Virus record (IMG/VR): IMGVR_UViG_3300030329_003281 | Location: 1 to 54,487 of that record | DNA: 54,487 nt | Strand: one strand, 5' to 3' | Source: a virus | Shown: positions 17,228 through 26,652 of the stretch, piece by piece | Layout: every line of letters begins with the position of its first letter | How positions within the stretch are numbered: the first letter of the stretch is position 1 | Notes under the pieces: model-generated | The model's database searches: none | Told to the model about the DNA's origin: nothing | The model's input: only the letters and a program-made list of their open reading frames with translations | Translations under genes and position numbers: made by a program

Positions 17228-18724
17228 ATGGCAGCTATTATCACAGAAAAATTTAGACTTCATAATGCCGACCAGTTTGAGGAATCATTTACTGAGTCAG
17301 CTAATAACACTTATTATCTTTTTATAGGTAAGAGTACACCATATACTTCGGGAACAAGCGGTGGTTCTGATTCATCGCCGCCGACTCCTGTTGATGGTCC
17401 TTCTGATGAGTTCTTTTCGTGGGATGACATGCTTGCTGCCAAAAAAATAACTTCTTCAGAAGTTCAACGTGTCATTCCACGTAGAAACTGGGCAAACAGT
17501 ACCAAGTTTGATATGTACCGGCCGGACTATAGTGCTTCTGTGACAGCAACGTCTGGTGCTACTAACTTATACGATTCCACTTTTTATTTTATGACTTCTG
17601 ATTTCCGTGTGTATAAAGTTCTAGACAATAATGGTGGAACTGCCTACAGTGGTACTGAACCGACAAGCACTGCAAATGCTCCGTTTTCGTTAGGTGGTTA
17701 TGTGTTGCAATATATGTATTCTTTGACAAGTGCTCAGATTAACAATTTCCTTACCGCTGATTTTATACCCGTGACCACGGATTCTGCTGTTAGTTCAGCT
17801 GCAACAGATGGTGCGATTGATTCTTTGATTGTCACTGGTGGTTCTGGGTATACAAACGGAACCTATTATGCAGCAGTTTATGGTGATGGTACAAGTCAAG
17901 GCACTTCTTCGGGTGCGATTGTAAGAATCACCGTGTCGAGTGGTGTGATTCAACCCTTTGGTTTGACGGCAGGAACAGATACTACAGTTCATGCAGCGGG
18001 TAGTGGTTATACTTTTGGTACGGTAAATCTTGCAAGTGGTTACACATTTTCAGATGCAGACTTGAGCACTGCTTCTGCAATCGGTGGTTCTGGTGGTTCA
18101 ATCTCAGTGGTAATTGGTCCGAAAGGTGGTCATGGTTCTAATGCTGTGCAAGAACTTGGTGGCCATTTTGTAATGTTGGCATCAACTCTAACGGGTGCCG
18201 AAGGTGATGATATTACAACAGGAAATGATTTTAGAAAGATCGGTCTTGTGGTTGACCCTAATACATACGGAACATCTTCTGTTGCATCAGTTACTACAGC
18301 AAGAATGACATACGCACTGAAACTTACCTCACAGTCTGGTACTTTTGATGCAGACGAAAAGATTAGTCAAGCTTCAACTGGTGCTATCGGTAAAGTTGTC
18401 GAATGGGATTCTACAAACTCAATTCTGTACTATTCACAAGAAAGATTTGGTGACTACGGAACAAATGGCACTACTGGTGCATACGTTGCTTTTAGTGGTG
18501 CGAATGCTGTTACTGGAGCAACATCCAGTGCAACAGGAACGCCAGATGCCAGTGCTGATAGTGCCGTAACTCTTGCTGGTGGTAATACAATTACCTTTAC
18601 AGATGGATATGCAAATCCTGAATTAGCTGTTGATAGCGGAAATATTATTTACTTGGAAAATCGTAAGCCAATCAGTCGGTCTAGTGATCAGATTGAAGAT
18701 ATAAAAATCATAGTGGAGTTTTAA
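17228..18724 (+). CDS. gp8: gp8-like baseplate wedge subunit with inserted GSGY domain
   Basis: The N-terminus (MAAIITEKFRLHNADQFEESF, NNTYYLFIGKSTPY) and the PRRNWANSTKFDMYRPDY segment match gp8 of marine T4-like phages. T4 gp8 is 334 aa and forms the wedge dimer; this copy is 498 aa. The excess includes a domain at residues about 198-300 (GGSGYTNGTYYAAVYGDG ... GSGYTFGTVNLASGYTFSD) that is nearly repeated in the gp7-like gene, plus a KISQASTGAIGKVV unit. The end, IIYLENRKPISRSSDQIEDI, is typical for the family. The next gene starts directly after the stop. Confidence 0.88.
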   Translation: MAAIITEKFRLHNADQFEESFTESANNTYYLFIGKSTPYTSGTSGGSDSSPPTPVDGPSDEFFSWDDMLAAKKITSSEVQRVIPRRNWANSTKFDMYRPDYSASVTATSGATNLYDSTFYFMTSDFRVYKVLDNNGGTAYSGTEPTSTANAPFSLGGYVLQYMYSLTSAQINNFLTADFIPVTTDSAVSSAATDGAIDSLIVTGGSGYTNGTYYAAVYGDGTSQGTSSGAIVRITVSSGVIQPFGLTAGTDTTVHAAGSGYTFGTVNLASGYTFSDADLSTASAIGGSGGSISVVIGPKGGHGSNAVQELGGHFVMLASTLTGAEGDDITTGNDFRKIGLVVDPNTYGTSSVASVTTARMTYALKLTSQSGTFDADEKISQASTGAIGKVVEWDSTNSILYYSQERFGDYGTNGTTGAYVAFSGANAVTGATSSATGTPDASADSAVTLAGGNTITFTDGYANPELAVDSGNIIYLENRKPISRSSDQIEDIKIIVEF

Positions 18725-21700
18725 ATGCCAGAATCTACAAATCTAAACGTAACACCGTACTATGATGATTTTGATGCAACTGAAAATCATGTAAGAACGT
18801 TATTTCGGCCTGGCTTTGCTATTCAGGCAAGAGAACTGACGCAAATTCAGTCTACACTTCAAAACCAAATTGAAAAAGGATTTAGTCATATCTTTAAAGA
18901 AGGGACTATGATTATTCCTGGCTCGACTACTTATTTGGGACGCGACACAGCACCAAGATATATTAAAGTTCAGAGCACTTTTGGTGGCGAAACTGTTGAT
19001 GTATCGCAGTATGTAAATGAAGATGTGCCTGTTACATTAACTGGTGCTACTTCTGGTGTTAAGTTTAGAGTGATTGCTGCTACTGAAGCAACGGAAACAG
19101 ATCCGGCGACACTTTTTGGTGTTTATACTTCAAGTAATCTTTCTGGAAGCAGAACCTTCACTGAAGATGATGAAGATGATGTATCTAATCGTAATCGTAG
19201 TGCATTAGATGCTGGTGGTAATGATACTTTTGTTGTTGGTGAAAATTTAAGTGCAGATATTGCTGTACAACATGGTAGCACGGCATATGTAGCAAATGTT
19301 GCTTCGTTGACAACAGATACCGCCAATCCAACAAGAACTGATGATAGCCAAAGTGATGCTTTCAATACACCTCTCACTGATAAATGTGTTATTGTAAAAC
19401 AATCGCCTGGAATCTTTTTTGTTAGAGGCCATTTTGTTGAGGTTGCAGAACAGACTCTTGTCGTAGAAAAGTACAATAATTTTGCAAGCGTAAGAATTGG
19501 TTTTCAGATTGAAGAGTCTATTGTTACACCTGAATCAGATACTAGTCTACTTGATAATGCAACTGGTACATCTAATTTTGCTGCTAAAGGTGCACACAGA
19601 TTAAAGATTACTCTTACTTTATCATCCAAACCTTTGGATAGTGTTGAAGATAAAGATTTCATTACTATAATTAAAGTGCGAGATGGTGTTGTTGAATCAC
19701 ATGCTCGCACTACTGAATATTCTATTCTTGAACAAACGTTGGCACGTAGAACGTTTGATGAGTCTGGTGACTATACTGTAAGGCCGTTTACTTTTGAAGT
19801 AAAAGAATCAGTTGATGTTAGTGTAGGTGAAATTGATTATAAAGGTGTGTACGCTGCTGGAAAAAGAACAAGAGATCGCAATACAGCTTCTGATGATCTT
19901 TTGGCACTTCAGGTGTCGCCTGGTAAGGCATATATTAAAGGACATGAGTTAGATAAAATTGCTCCAACAATTATTGATGTTAAGAAAGGTCGGGATTTTA
20001 ACACAATAAATGCCGGCACTTCACCAGCTGACTTGGGTAATTATCTTAAGATTACAAATGTATATGGAACTCCAGATGTTACAGATATTTCTGGCGAAAC
20101 AACTGTTTATAAAGAACTTAAATTGCATGATGAAATAAACACAACTAGAGGAACATCCAATGGCACACAAATAGGTGTTGCTCGTGTAAGAACATATCAA
20201 TATGATTCAGGTACAGTTGGTGAGAATGATGCAACTTACAGACTATATCTTTTTGATATTAACGCACTTACAAGAATCAATTTGAGTGGTACACCCAGCC
20301 CAACAATTCTGTCTAGTTCATCTAATGGCGGTAATCAGTTGACAGGTGTCACTAGTGGTGCTACTGGATTTATATATGGAGACACTACAAGTGGTGGCAC
20401 ATTATTTCTTACTAATGTCGTGGGAACTTTTGAAGCAGGTGAAAAGGTAAAGTTGTCGGATTCTGCCGAGTCGGATAAAGTGGTAGAGAATTCAAGTAAT
20501 GCAGATCTTACAATTGATGCTGTATTCACTTATGATCTTGCACGTACAAGGTCAGTTTCAATGGCGGACACTGGTGGAGATACTGGCCAAAACTTTACTG
20601 CTGATGTTCAAACAACAATTGAAACTTCAGGTACATCTTTTTTTGGTAATAATGGTACATCTTCAGATGGTACTGCTGACCAAGATGATCGTTTTGTATT
20701 AGAGGATGCCGCTGGTGGTAGTATAATGGCATTAGAGCCAGTAACAGGCAGTGGAACTCGTTCTCAAAAAAGAGTCGCAAAACTTATTGAACCAGAAAAG
20801 AATGTCAATATTTATAGACTACCAAAGGTTCCTGTTAAAACTCTATTAACAGAAACAAACTCTGGTGTGTCTGATACACAATATACTTTCCGTCAACAAT
20901 TTGTTGCAACTGCAACTTCTGCTGGTGTGATAACTCTAACTGCTGGTGGGTCATCGGAGACGTTTCTAGCACATACTGAAGCAGATTATACCATTTCTAT
21001 TTTAACTAATGGTAATGGAACTGCTCAACAAGGCGATATTGTTAGTGCGGGAACTGGATTTTCTGGTGCAGGCACAGCACAATTAACTATTACTAATCTT
21101 GCTGCCTTTGGTTCCGGTGGTGCAAAGGTTAAAGTTATGGCAACTTTGTTAAAGACTGCTGTAAGTCCAAAGGCCAAAACAACAAAATTGATGAAACAAC
21201 TTAAAGTGGATACTGGAAATACAGATCCATACGGAACACGGCCAAGTGATAGAGAAATATCTTTAGGTCGTGCCGATGTATTTGCTTTGGTTGCTGTGTA
21301 TGAAGCCACTGCTGCTTCTACTGATGCCGTTGCCCCCACGGTTACCTTTACAACACAAACTGGCACATTCACAAGAGGTGAAAAAATCACTGGTAGTGTC
21401 AGTAAAGCGACTGCAAGAATTGTTGATACGACAAGTCCAATGAGTGTTGTTTATACAAGTGCACCCGGCAAGGTGTTTACGACAGATGACACTATCACTG
21501 GTGCATCCTCTGGTGCAACTGCAACATTAACTGCTGTTACCGTTGGTGACGACTCAATTGTAGACGATTTCTTTCTTGATAATGGTCAAAGAGATAATTT
21601 TTATGATATTTCTAGAATCGTAAGACGTAGAGGTGCAGCATCACCTGTAAATAGATTGCTTGTAATTTATGATTATCTTGAACATGGCTCTGGTGATATG

Positions 21701-24700
21701 TTTACTGTTGATTCATATTCAGATGTAGCAGGTAGAATGGACTATGTTGATATACCAACATATAAAGATTTTAGATTACAGAATACATTTGATTTTAGGC
21801 CGACAGTAGAAAATATTGCTGGTGCTGGAACAGACCATACAACAGTAGATGAGATTACTGGTTATTCATTTGATTTCTTTGCTCGTCAATATGATGGTAC
21901 AGGTGCATCTGCGAGTCATTCTCCAAAACCGGCTTCTCTGACACAAGCAGATTTTGAATATTATTTGCCTAAAAAGGCAATAATTGAAATGGACACTAGA
22001 GGTGTAATTAGAGTTGTTGAGGGTCCGTCAGATGAGCAACCTAGACTCCCACAACAATCTGAAGAGACAATGAAATTAGGTGAAATGGATATTCCTGCCT
22101 TTACGTTTAATATAGATGATGTTAATCTTCGTAGAGAAAAACATCAACGATTTACTATGAAAGATATTGGTAAACTTCAGGATCGTATTGGTAATCTTGA
22201 ATACTACACACAACTTTCTCTTTTGGAACGTGATGCAGAAAGTTTTGAAATTACGGATGCAAACGGATTAAACAGATTTAAGTCTGGTTTTATTGTTGAT
22301 AATTTTGCTGGTCATGGTGTTGGTGATGTTCAACATAAAGATTATCAGTGTTCTGTTGATCAAGAAAAAAATGAACTTCGACCTGAATCAGTAATGAAGA
22401 ATGTTAGTTTGAAAGAAGTAGCCACAACTGATGCAGCGAGGGCTGGTAATAATTATCAAAAAACAGGAGATTTGTTTACTCTTCCTTATACAGAAGTTAT
22501 ACAGATTGAACAACCATATGCTACACGAACTGAAAGAGTTACACCTGTTCTTTTATCAAATTGGGCTGGTCAAATACAATTATCGCCAGCGGGAGATGAT
22601 TGGTTTGAAACTGAAGTGGCACCAGCTTTGATTGTTAATGTAGAAGGTGATTTTGAAACAATAAGAGCTCGTGAATTTGGTCAGAGTAGAAGATCCCAAC
22701 AAGTGATGGGAACTTTTTGGAATTCTTGGGAAACGCAGTGGAGCGGTTTGGTATCGGAAGAAATTGCTGCACAGGGCCCAGGCGGCGGTGGCACTATTAC
22801 GAGGCGAATAACTCGTCGAGTTAGAACCGGCACTAGGGTGGAGGTTCGTGAAAGAATTGATAGAGAATCTAAAGGAACAAAAGTAATATCTAGAGCGATG
22901 GTTCCTTTTGTTAGATCGAGGAATGTTACTTTTGAAGGATTTGATTTTTTACCTAATACACAAGTATATCCTTTCTTTGATGTAACAGATGTAAGTGAAT
23001 TTACTAGACCTTTGGCTGGATTCTCAACAAACGATTCAAGTTTGGTTGTTGGTGATGCTCTTGTAACTAGTCCTAGTGGTAGAATTAAAGGGGTTTTTGA
23101 AATACCTGATCCTAAAGTTAAAGGTAATCCTAAATTTAGAACGGGTTTGGTTAATTTTAGATTAACTTCAAGTCCAACAAATATAGTTTCTGTTGATCCT
23201 GTTACTGCTGGTGAAACGAATTATGATGCAAATGGTATTGTTGAAACTTTACAAGAAACTATTATTGCCACAAGAAATGCTGAAGTAAGAAGAAGAACTG
23301 TTTCGGAAACTACTACTAGTACAAGTGAAGTATTGTTCGCGCGTGAAGGCGGTGGCGGGGACCGTACCGGCGGCGCCGGCGCCGATGATCCTTTAGCTCA
23401 AACCTTTATGGTTGACATAGCTGGTGGTATGTTTATCACGAGTGTGGATCTTTTCTTTGAAGCAAAAGATTCTGATCTTCCTTGCACGGTGGAAATTAGA
23501 GAAGTTGTTAATGGTTATCCTGGCCCAAGAGTTTTACCTTTTGGTAGAGTGGTTAAAGATCCTGATGACATTGTTACTGATTCTACTGGTCAAACAGCAA
23601 CTAACTTTAAATTTGATTCGCCAATCTATTTACAAGCAGGACTTGAATATTGTATAGTGGTAATCGCCAACGTTCCAACATATAAAGTCTGGATCGCAAG
23701 AATGGGCGAAACAGAAATTCAATCTACATTGGCTCAGGCGCAGGTTGGTGGAACTTCTGCTGCTGCAACAAATATTTTATTCTCTGAAAGAACTGTTTCA
23801 GATCAACCAGAAATAGGTGTTTTGTTCAAAGGACATAATAATAGAACTTGGGCACCTTCTTTGACTGAAGATTTAAAATTCAACTTGTATCGAGCAGAGT
23901 TTAGTACAGATACTGGCACAGTTTCCTTGGAGAATGAATCAAATCCAGTTAAACTATTACAAGATAATCCAGTTGAATTTCTGGATGGTAGTGCTGTAAT
24001 TAAAGTCTTTCATCCAAATCATCAGATGTATAGCACATCAAATAATGTAATTATTGCTGGTGTAAAATCTGGAGTAACAACTACATTGTCTGCGGCTATA
24101 ACTGCATCTTCTACCACTATTGAATTGACTTCTGGTACAAACTTTGATGATACTAGCGGTGTCTATTCTAGAGATGCATCTAATGTGTATTATATCAAAA
24201 TTGATGATGAGATTATTTCATATACCTCAATCAGCACAAACACAATTAGTAGTGCAACCAGAGCCGTAGACTCAACGACTGCTGTTTCTCATGCAGAGGG
24301 CGCAACAGTTGAACTGTATATGTTGCATAAGATTCCGTTTACAGAAATCAATAAGACACATACTGCGATTGCAAATATTGAAATTGATAGTTACACTATA
24401 TCATCAACTGCTACAGCAGTTATTGATAGCACTGGAACTACAAGAACAAGAAATGGTGGTGCGGAAGTGACTGCTACAGAAAATGTTTTATATGATGTTG
24501 CTAAGTATCAAATTGGTATGATTGAACTTCCAGACACAAGTATCACAGCATCAAAAAGACCAACAACAGCAACAAGTCCAAGTGGATCACAAACTTCTTT
24601 TACAAAGACTACTGCTGCTAAAGCTTTCAATATACCATTAAATGAAAACATTTATTATACTGATCCATATCTTGTAGCATCTGATATTAATCAAGACAAT

Positions 24701-25273
24701 GAAATGTCTTCTGTAAAATCGTTATCATTAGATATTAAATTACAAACGAATTTATCTAATGTATCGCCGATTATTGATACTGACAGAATGTCAATGATTG
24801 CTGTTGGAAACAGAATTAATAATATTGACTCATCTTCTGATGTTTATCCAACATCTGAGTATTTTGCTTCGACAGAATCGGACGGTGATAATAATTCAGC
24901 AATTTATATTACAAAAGAGATAAGTCTTGCACAGGCCGCAACTGCATTAAAAGTCTTCTTTGCTGCAAGTAGAGATTCCGATGCAGAAATTAAAGTCTTA
25001 TACAAGGTTTTTAAAGAGGATGATGAAACAGATTTTAATGAAATGGGTTGGAGATTCTTCAATGATGATGGAACTCCCGATGTTGCTGTAGGTGCTTCTG
25101 CTGGTAGAGAAGATTTTCGTGAATATCTGTATACTGCTGGTGTCACTGATGACGGTCTTGGTGTTGAACTGGAATCGTTTATTGCATTTGCAATTAAGAT
25201 TGTAATGCAATCAACCAATTCAGCTGCTGCACCTAGAATTAGAGACTTCAGAGCAATTGCGTTGGCAACATAA
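18725..25273 (+). CDS. Giant DUF4815-type tail/baseplate protein (2182 aa)
   Basis: The N-terminus (NLNVTPYYDDFDATENHVRT, LFRPGFAIQARELTQIQSTL, SHIFKEGTMIIPGST) is the DUF4815 signature known from large virion proteins of marine T4-like phages, located where T4 has gp9-gp10. Further conserved-looking blocks are HELDKIAPTIIDVKKGRDF, RRRGAASPVNRLLVIYDYLE, and a domain near 21960-22400 with LQDRIGNLEYYTQLSLLERD. Interspersed are GExITGxTSGATA units (20330-20480, 21360-21540) and a Gly/Arg-rich linker near 22780-22860. A second Gly/Asp-rich linker at 23340-23400 has strikingly GC-rich DNA. It probably forms peripheral baseplate or tail-fibre attachment structures. Confidence 0.85.
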   Translation: MPESTNLNVTPYYDDFDATENHVRTLFRPGFAIQARELTQIQSTLQNQIEKGFSHIFKEGTMIIPGSTTYLGRDTAPRYIKVQSTFGGETVDVSQYVNEDVPVTLTGATSGVKFRVIAATEATETDPATLFGVYTSSNLSGSRTFTEDDEDDVSNRNRSALDAGGNDTFVVGENLSADIAVQHGSTAYVANVASLTTDTANPTRTDDSQSDAFNTPLTDKCVIVKQSPGIFFVRGHFVEVAEQTLVVEKYNNFASVRIGFQIEESIVTPESDTSLLDNATGTSNFAAKGAHRLKITLTLSSKPLDSVEDKDFITIIKVRDGVVESHARTTEYSILEQTLARRTFDESGDYTVRPFTFEVKESVDVSVGEIDYKGVYAAGKRTRDRNTASDDLLALQVSPGKAYIKGHELDKIAPTIIDVKKGRDFNTINAGTSPADLGNYLKITNVYGTPDVTDISGETTVYKELKLHDEINTTRGTSNGTQIGVARVRTYQYDSGTVGENDATYRLYLFDINALTRINLSGTPSPTILSSSSNGGNQLTGVTSGATGFIYGDTTSGGTLFLTNVVGTFEAGEKVKLSDSAESDKVVENSSNADLTIDAVFTYDLARTRSVSMADTGGDTGQNFTADVQTTIETSGTSFFGNNGTSSDGTADQDDRFVLEDAAGGSIMALEPVTGSGTRSQKRVAKLIEPEKNVNIYRLPKVPVKTLLTETNSGVSDTQYTFRQQFVATATSAGVITLTAGGSSETFLAHTEADYTISILTNGNGTAQQGDIVSAGTGFSGAGTAQLTITNLAAFGSGGAKVKVMATLLKTAVSPKAKTTKLMKQLKVDTGNTDPYGTRPSDREISLGRADVFALVAVYEATAASTDAVAPTVTFTTQTGTFTRGEKITGSVSKATARIVDTTSPMSVVYTSAPGKVFTTDDTITGASSGATATLTAVTVGDDSIVDDFFLDNGQRDNFYDISRIVRRRGAASPVNRLLVIYDYLEHGSGDMFTVDSYSDVAGRMDYVDIPTYKDFRLQNTFDFRPTVENIAGAGTDHTTVDEITGYSFDFFARQYDGTGASASHSPKPASLTQADFEYYLPKKAIIEMDTRGVIRVVEGPSDEQPRLPQQSEETMKLGEMDIPAFTFNIDDVNLRREKHQRFTMKDIGKLQDRIGNLEYYTQLSLLERDAESFEITDANGLNRFKSGFIVDNFAGHGVGDVQHKDYQCSVDQEKNELRPESVMKNVSLKEVATTDAARAGNNYQKTGDLFTLPYTEVIQIEQPYATRTERVTPVLLSNWAGQIQLSPAGDDWFETEVAPALIVNVEGDFETIRAREFGQSRRSQQVMGTFWNSWETQWSGLVSEEIAAQGPGGGGTITRRITRRVRTGTRVEVRERIDRESKGTKVISRAMVPFVRSRNVTFEGFDFLPNTQVYPFFDVTDVSEFTRPLAGFSTNDSSLVVGDALVTSPSGRIKGVFEIPDPKVKGNPKFRTGLVNFRLTSSPTNIVSVDPVTAGETNYDANGIVETLQETIIATRNAEVRRRTVSETTTSTSEVLFAREGGGGDRTGGAGADDPLAQTFMVDIAGGMFITSVDLFFEAKDSDLPCTVEIREVVNGYPGPRVLPFGRVVKDPDDIVTDSTGQTATNFKFDSPIYLQAGLEYCIVVIANVPTYKVWIARMGETEIQSTLAQAQVGGTSAAATNILFSERTVSDQPEIGVLFKGHNNRTWAPSLTEDLKFNLYRAEFSTDTGTVSLENESNPVKLLQDNPVEFLDGSAVIKVFHPNHQMYSTSNNVIIAGVKSGVTTTLSAAITASSTTIELTSGTNFDDTSGVYSRDASNVYYIKIDDEIISYTSISTNTISSATRAVDSTTAVSHAEGATVELYMLHKIPFTEINKTHTAIANIEIDSYTISSTATAVIDSTGTTRTRNGGAEVTATENVLYDVAKYQIGMIELPDTSITASKRPTTATSPSGSQTSFTKTTAAKAFNIPLNENIYYTDPYLVASDINQDNEMSSVKSLSLDIKLQTNLSNVSPIIDTDRMSMIAVGNRINNIDSSSDVYPTSEYFASTESDGDNNSAIYITKEISLAQAATALKVFFAASRDSDAEIKVLYKVFKEDDETDFNEMGWRFFNDDGTPDVAVGASAGREDFREYLYTAGVTDDGLGVELESFIAFAIKIVMQSTNSAAAPRIRDFRAIALAT

Positions 25274-25274
25274 A

Positions 25275-25505
25275 ATGAATGAAAAAGAATATAGACAAGT
25301 AGAAGATAATACAGACCTTGCAAGAGATATGCATTCTGGTGCTATTGTAAATACAAGTAGAAATGCTTATGAAAGAGCTGTTGCTCGGTCTAGAGCTGCT
25401 CAACAGCAAAGAGATGAATTGAGGAGTGCGACAAGAGAAATAAATAATATCAAATGCGAAATGCATGAAATAAAATCTTTATTGCAACAATTGGTAAGTA
25501 AATAA
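25275..25505 (+). CDS. Small conserved coiled-coil protein (76 aa)
   Basis: ATG 25275 is one base after the giant gene's stop (25271-25273). The product starts MNEKEYRQVEDNTDLARDMH and ends in a heptad-like helix (INNIKCEMHEIKSLLQQLV). I recall a very similar small protein next to DUF4815 genes in marine T4-like phages, role unknown. It could be a fibre-assembly factor or a minor structural piece. Confidence 0.7.
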   Translation: MNEKEYRQVEDNTDLARDMHSGAIVNTSRNAYERAVARSRAAQQQRDELRSATREINNIKCEMHEIKSLLQQLVSK

Positions 25506-25509
25506 AACG

Positions 25510-26652
25510 ATGGCCACAGTAACAGCATCATCAGTCTCGTCATCTGATAGTGTAGAAAGATTCAGACAAGAGTTTAATACTTTGCGCTCAGATGTTAGTA
25601 ATATTCAATCTGGCAGCTTGACTATTAGTAATGAAGCAAACAATCGTATTCTTACTTCTGTAAGTACGAATACTTTTAATGCAGAAGAGAGTTTAACCTT
25701 TGATGGATCAACTTTTGCTGTTGGTGGTGCAGTAACTGTAAGTGGTCTTACAACTCTTAGTGGTAATCTTGTTATACCTAATGCGGGAAACATTGGTTCT
25801 GATGGTGACAATGATGCTATTGCTATTGCTTCTAATGGTGTGGTAACATTTAGTCAAGCACCAGTATTTCCAGATGGTTCTCTTGCAATTGATGATTTAG
25901 ATATTGATGGTGCTACGGATATTGGTGCTGGACTTGCAGATGCAGATTTATTTATTGTTGATGATGCTGCTGGAGGTACGAATAGAAAAACAGCAGCTTC
26001 CAGAATTAAAACATATATTGCTGATGTAACACTTACAACTGCTGCACAAACAAACATTACTTCACTTGGTACGTTGACAACTCTTACGGTTGATAATATA
26101 ATTATCAATGGTACAAATATTGGCCACACGTCAGATACAGATGCAATTGCAATTGCATCTGATGGTAAAACTACATTTAGTCAACAAACAACACATTCTG
26201 GTGGTATTCTTGTTGCTGATGCTGGTAACATTGGTTCTGCTTCGGATGCAGATGCTATAGCTATATCTTCATCTGGATTAGTTACTTTGTCTCAAGATTT
26301 AACAATGGGACATGATGGTGCGGTAATAAATTTTGGTGGGGACAGTGAGATTGCACTAACTCATAATCACAATGTTGGATTGAAGATGACATCAACAGCA
26401 TATGCTCCTTTGGCTCGTAGAGGTGAGGATGTGTTTATCGTCTTGGACCAAACGGCAGCTGGAGGTACAGATGCTGGTGATAATGTGATCATGAACGCAA
26501 GTGATGGTAGTAGCACTGATGATGGTGATGATATTATTGGAGAGGATGAAGTGTTTCTACATAGTGGTATGCAAAGAAACGTTATAGAAATTCGTGATTC
26601 TGGCGGCAAATTACTTAATTCTGTTGCTGGATTTGCGCCAGGAGCAATATAA
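25510..26652 (+). CDS. Tail-fibre-like protein with LDGTD-type repeats (380 aa)
   Basis: After a helical N-terminus (SVERFRQEFNTLRSDVSNIQ) the chain becomes beta-repetitive: units GNIGSDGDNDAIAIASNGVVTFSQ, HTSDTDAIAIASDGKTTFSQ and GSASDADAIAISSSGLVTLSQ recur (about residues 96, 210 and 243; only parts quoted in each case), as in phage fibre shafts. Residues about 310-346 hold two LDGTD-like units (QTAAGGTDAGDNVIMNASDG, SSTDDGDDIIGEDE). It overlaps the next gene by one base. Probable fibre or decoration protein; no receptor-binding tip identified. Confidence 0.75.
   Translation: MATVTASSVSSSDSVERFRQEFNTLRSDVSNIQSGSLTISNEANNRILTSVSTNTFNAEESLTFDGSTFAVGGAVTVSGLTTLSGNLVIPNAGNIGSDGDNDAIAIASNGVVTFSQAPVFPDGSLAIDDLDIDGATDIGAGLADADLFIVDDAAGGTNRKTAASRIKTYIADVTLTTAAQTNITSLGTLTTLTVDNIIINGTNIGHTSDTDAIAIASDGKTTFSQQTTHSGGILVADAGNIGSASDADAIAISSSGLVTLSQDLTMGHDGAVINFGGDSEIALTHNHNVGLKMTSTAYAPLARRGEDVFIVLDQTAAGGTDAGDNVIMNASDGSSTDDGDDIIGEDEVFLHSGMQRNVIEIRDSGGKLLNSVAGFAPGAI

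Noticed and set aside
16516-17244. 242-codon minus-strand open frame across the fibre-like gene
   Set aside because: Antisense shadow of a low-complexity Thr/Ser/Ala/Gly gene; the translation is Val/Pro/Ser-rich with no start signals or neighbours.
23424-23657. Leu-rich alternative-frame ORFs within the giant genes (e.g. 77 codons here)
   Set aside because: They overlap conserved coding sequence completely and their Leu/Ile/Lys composition is what frame-shifted AT-rich DNA yields.
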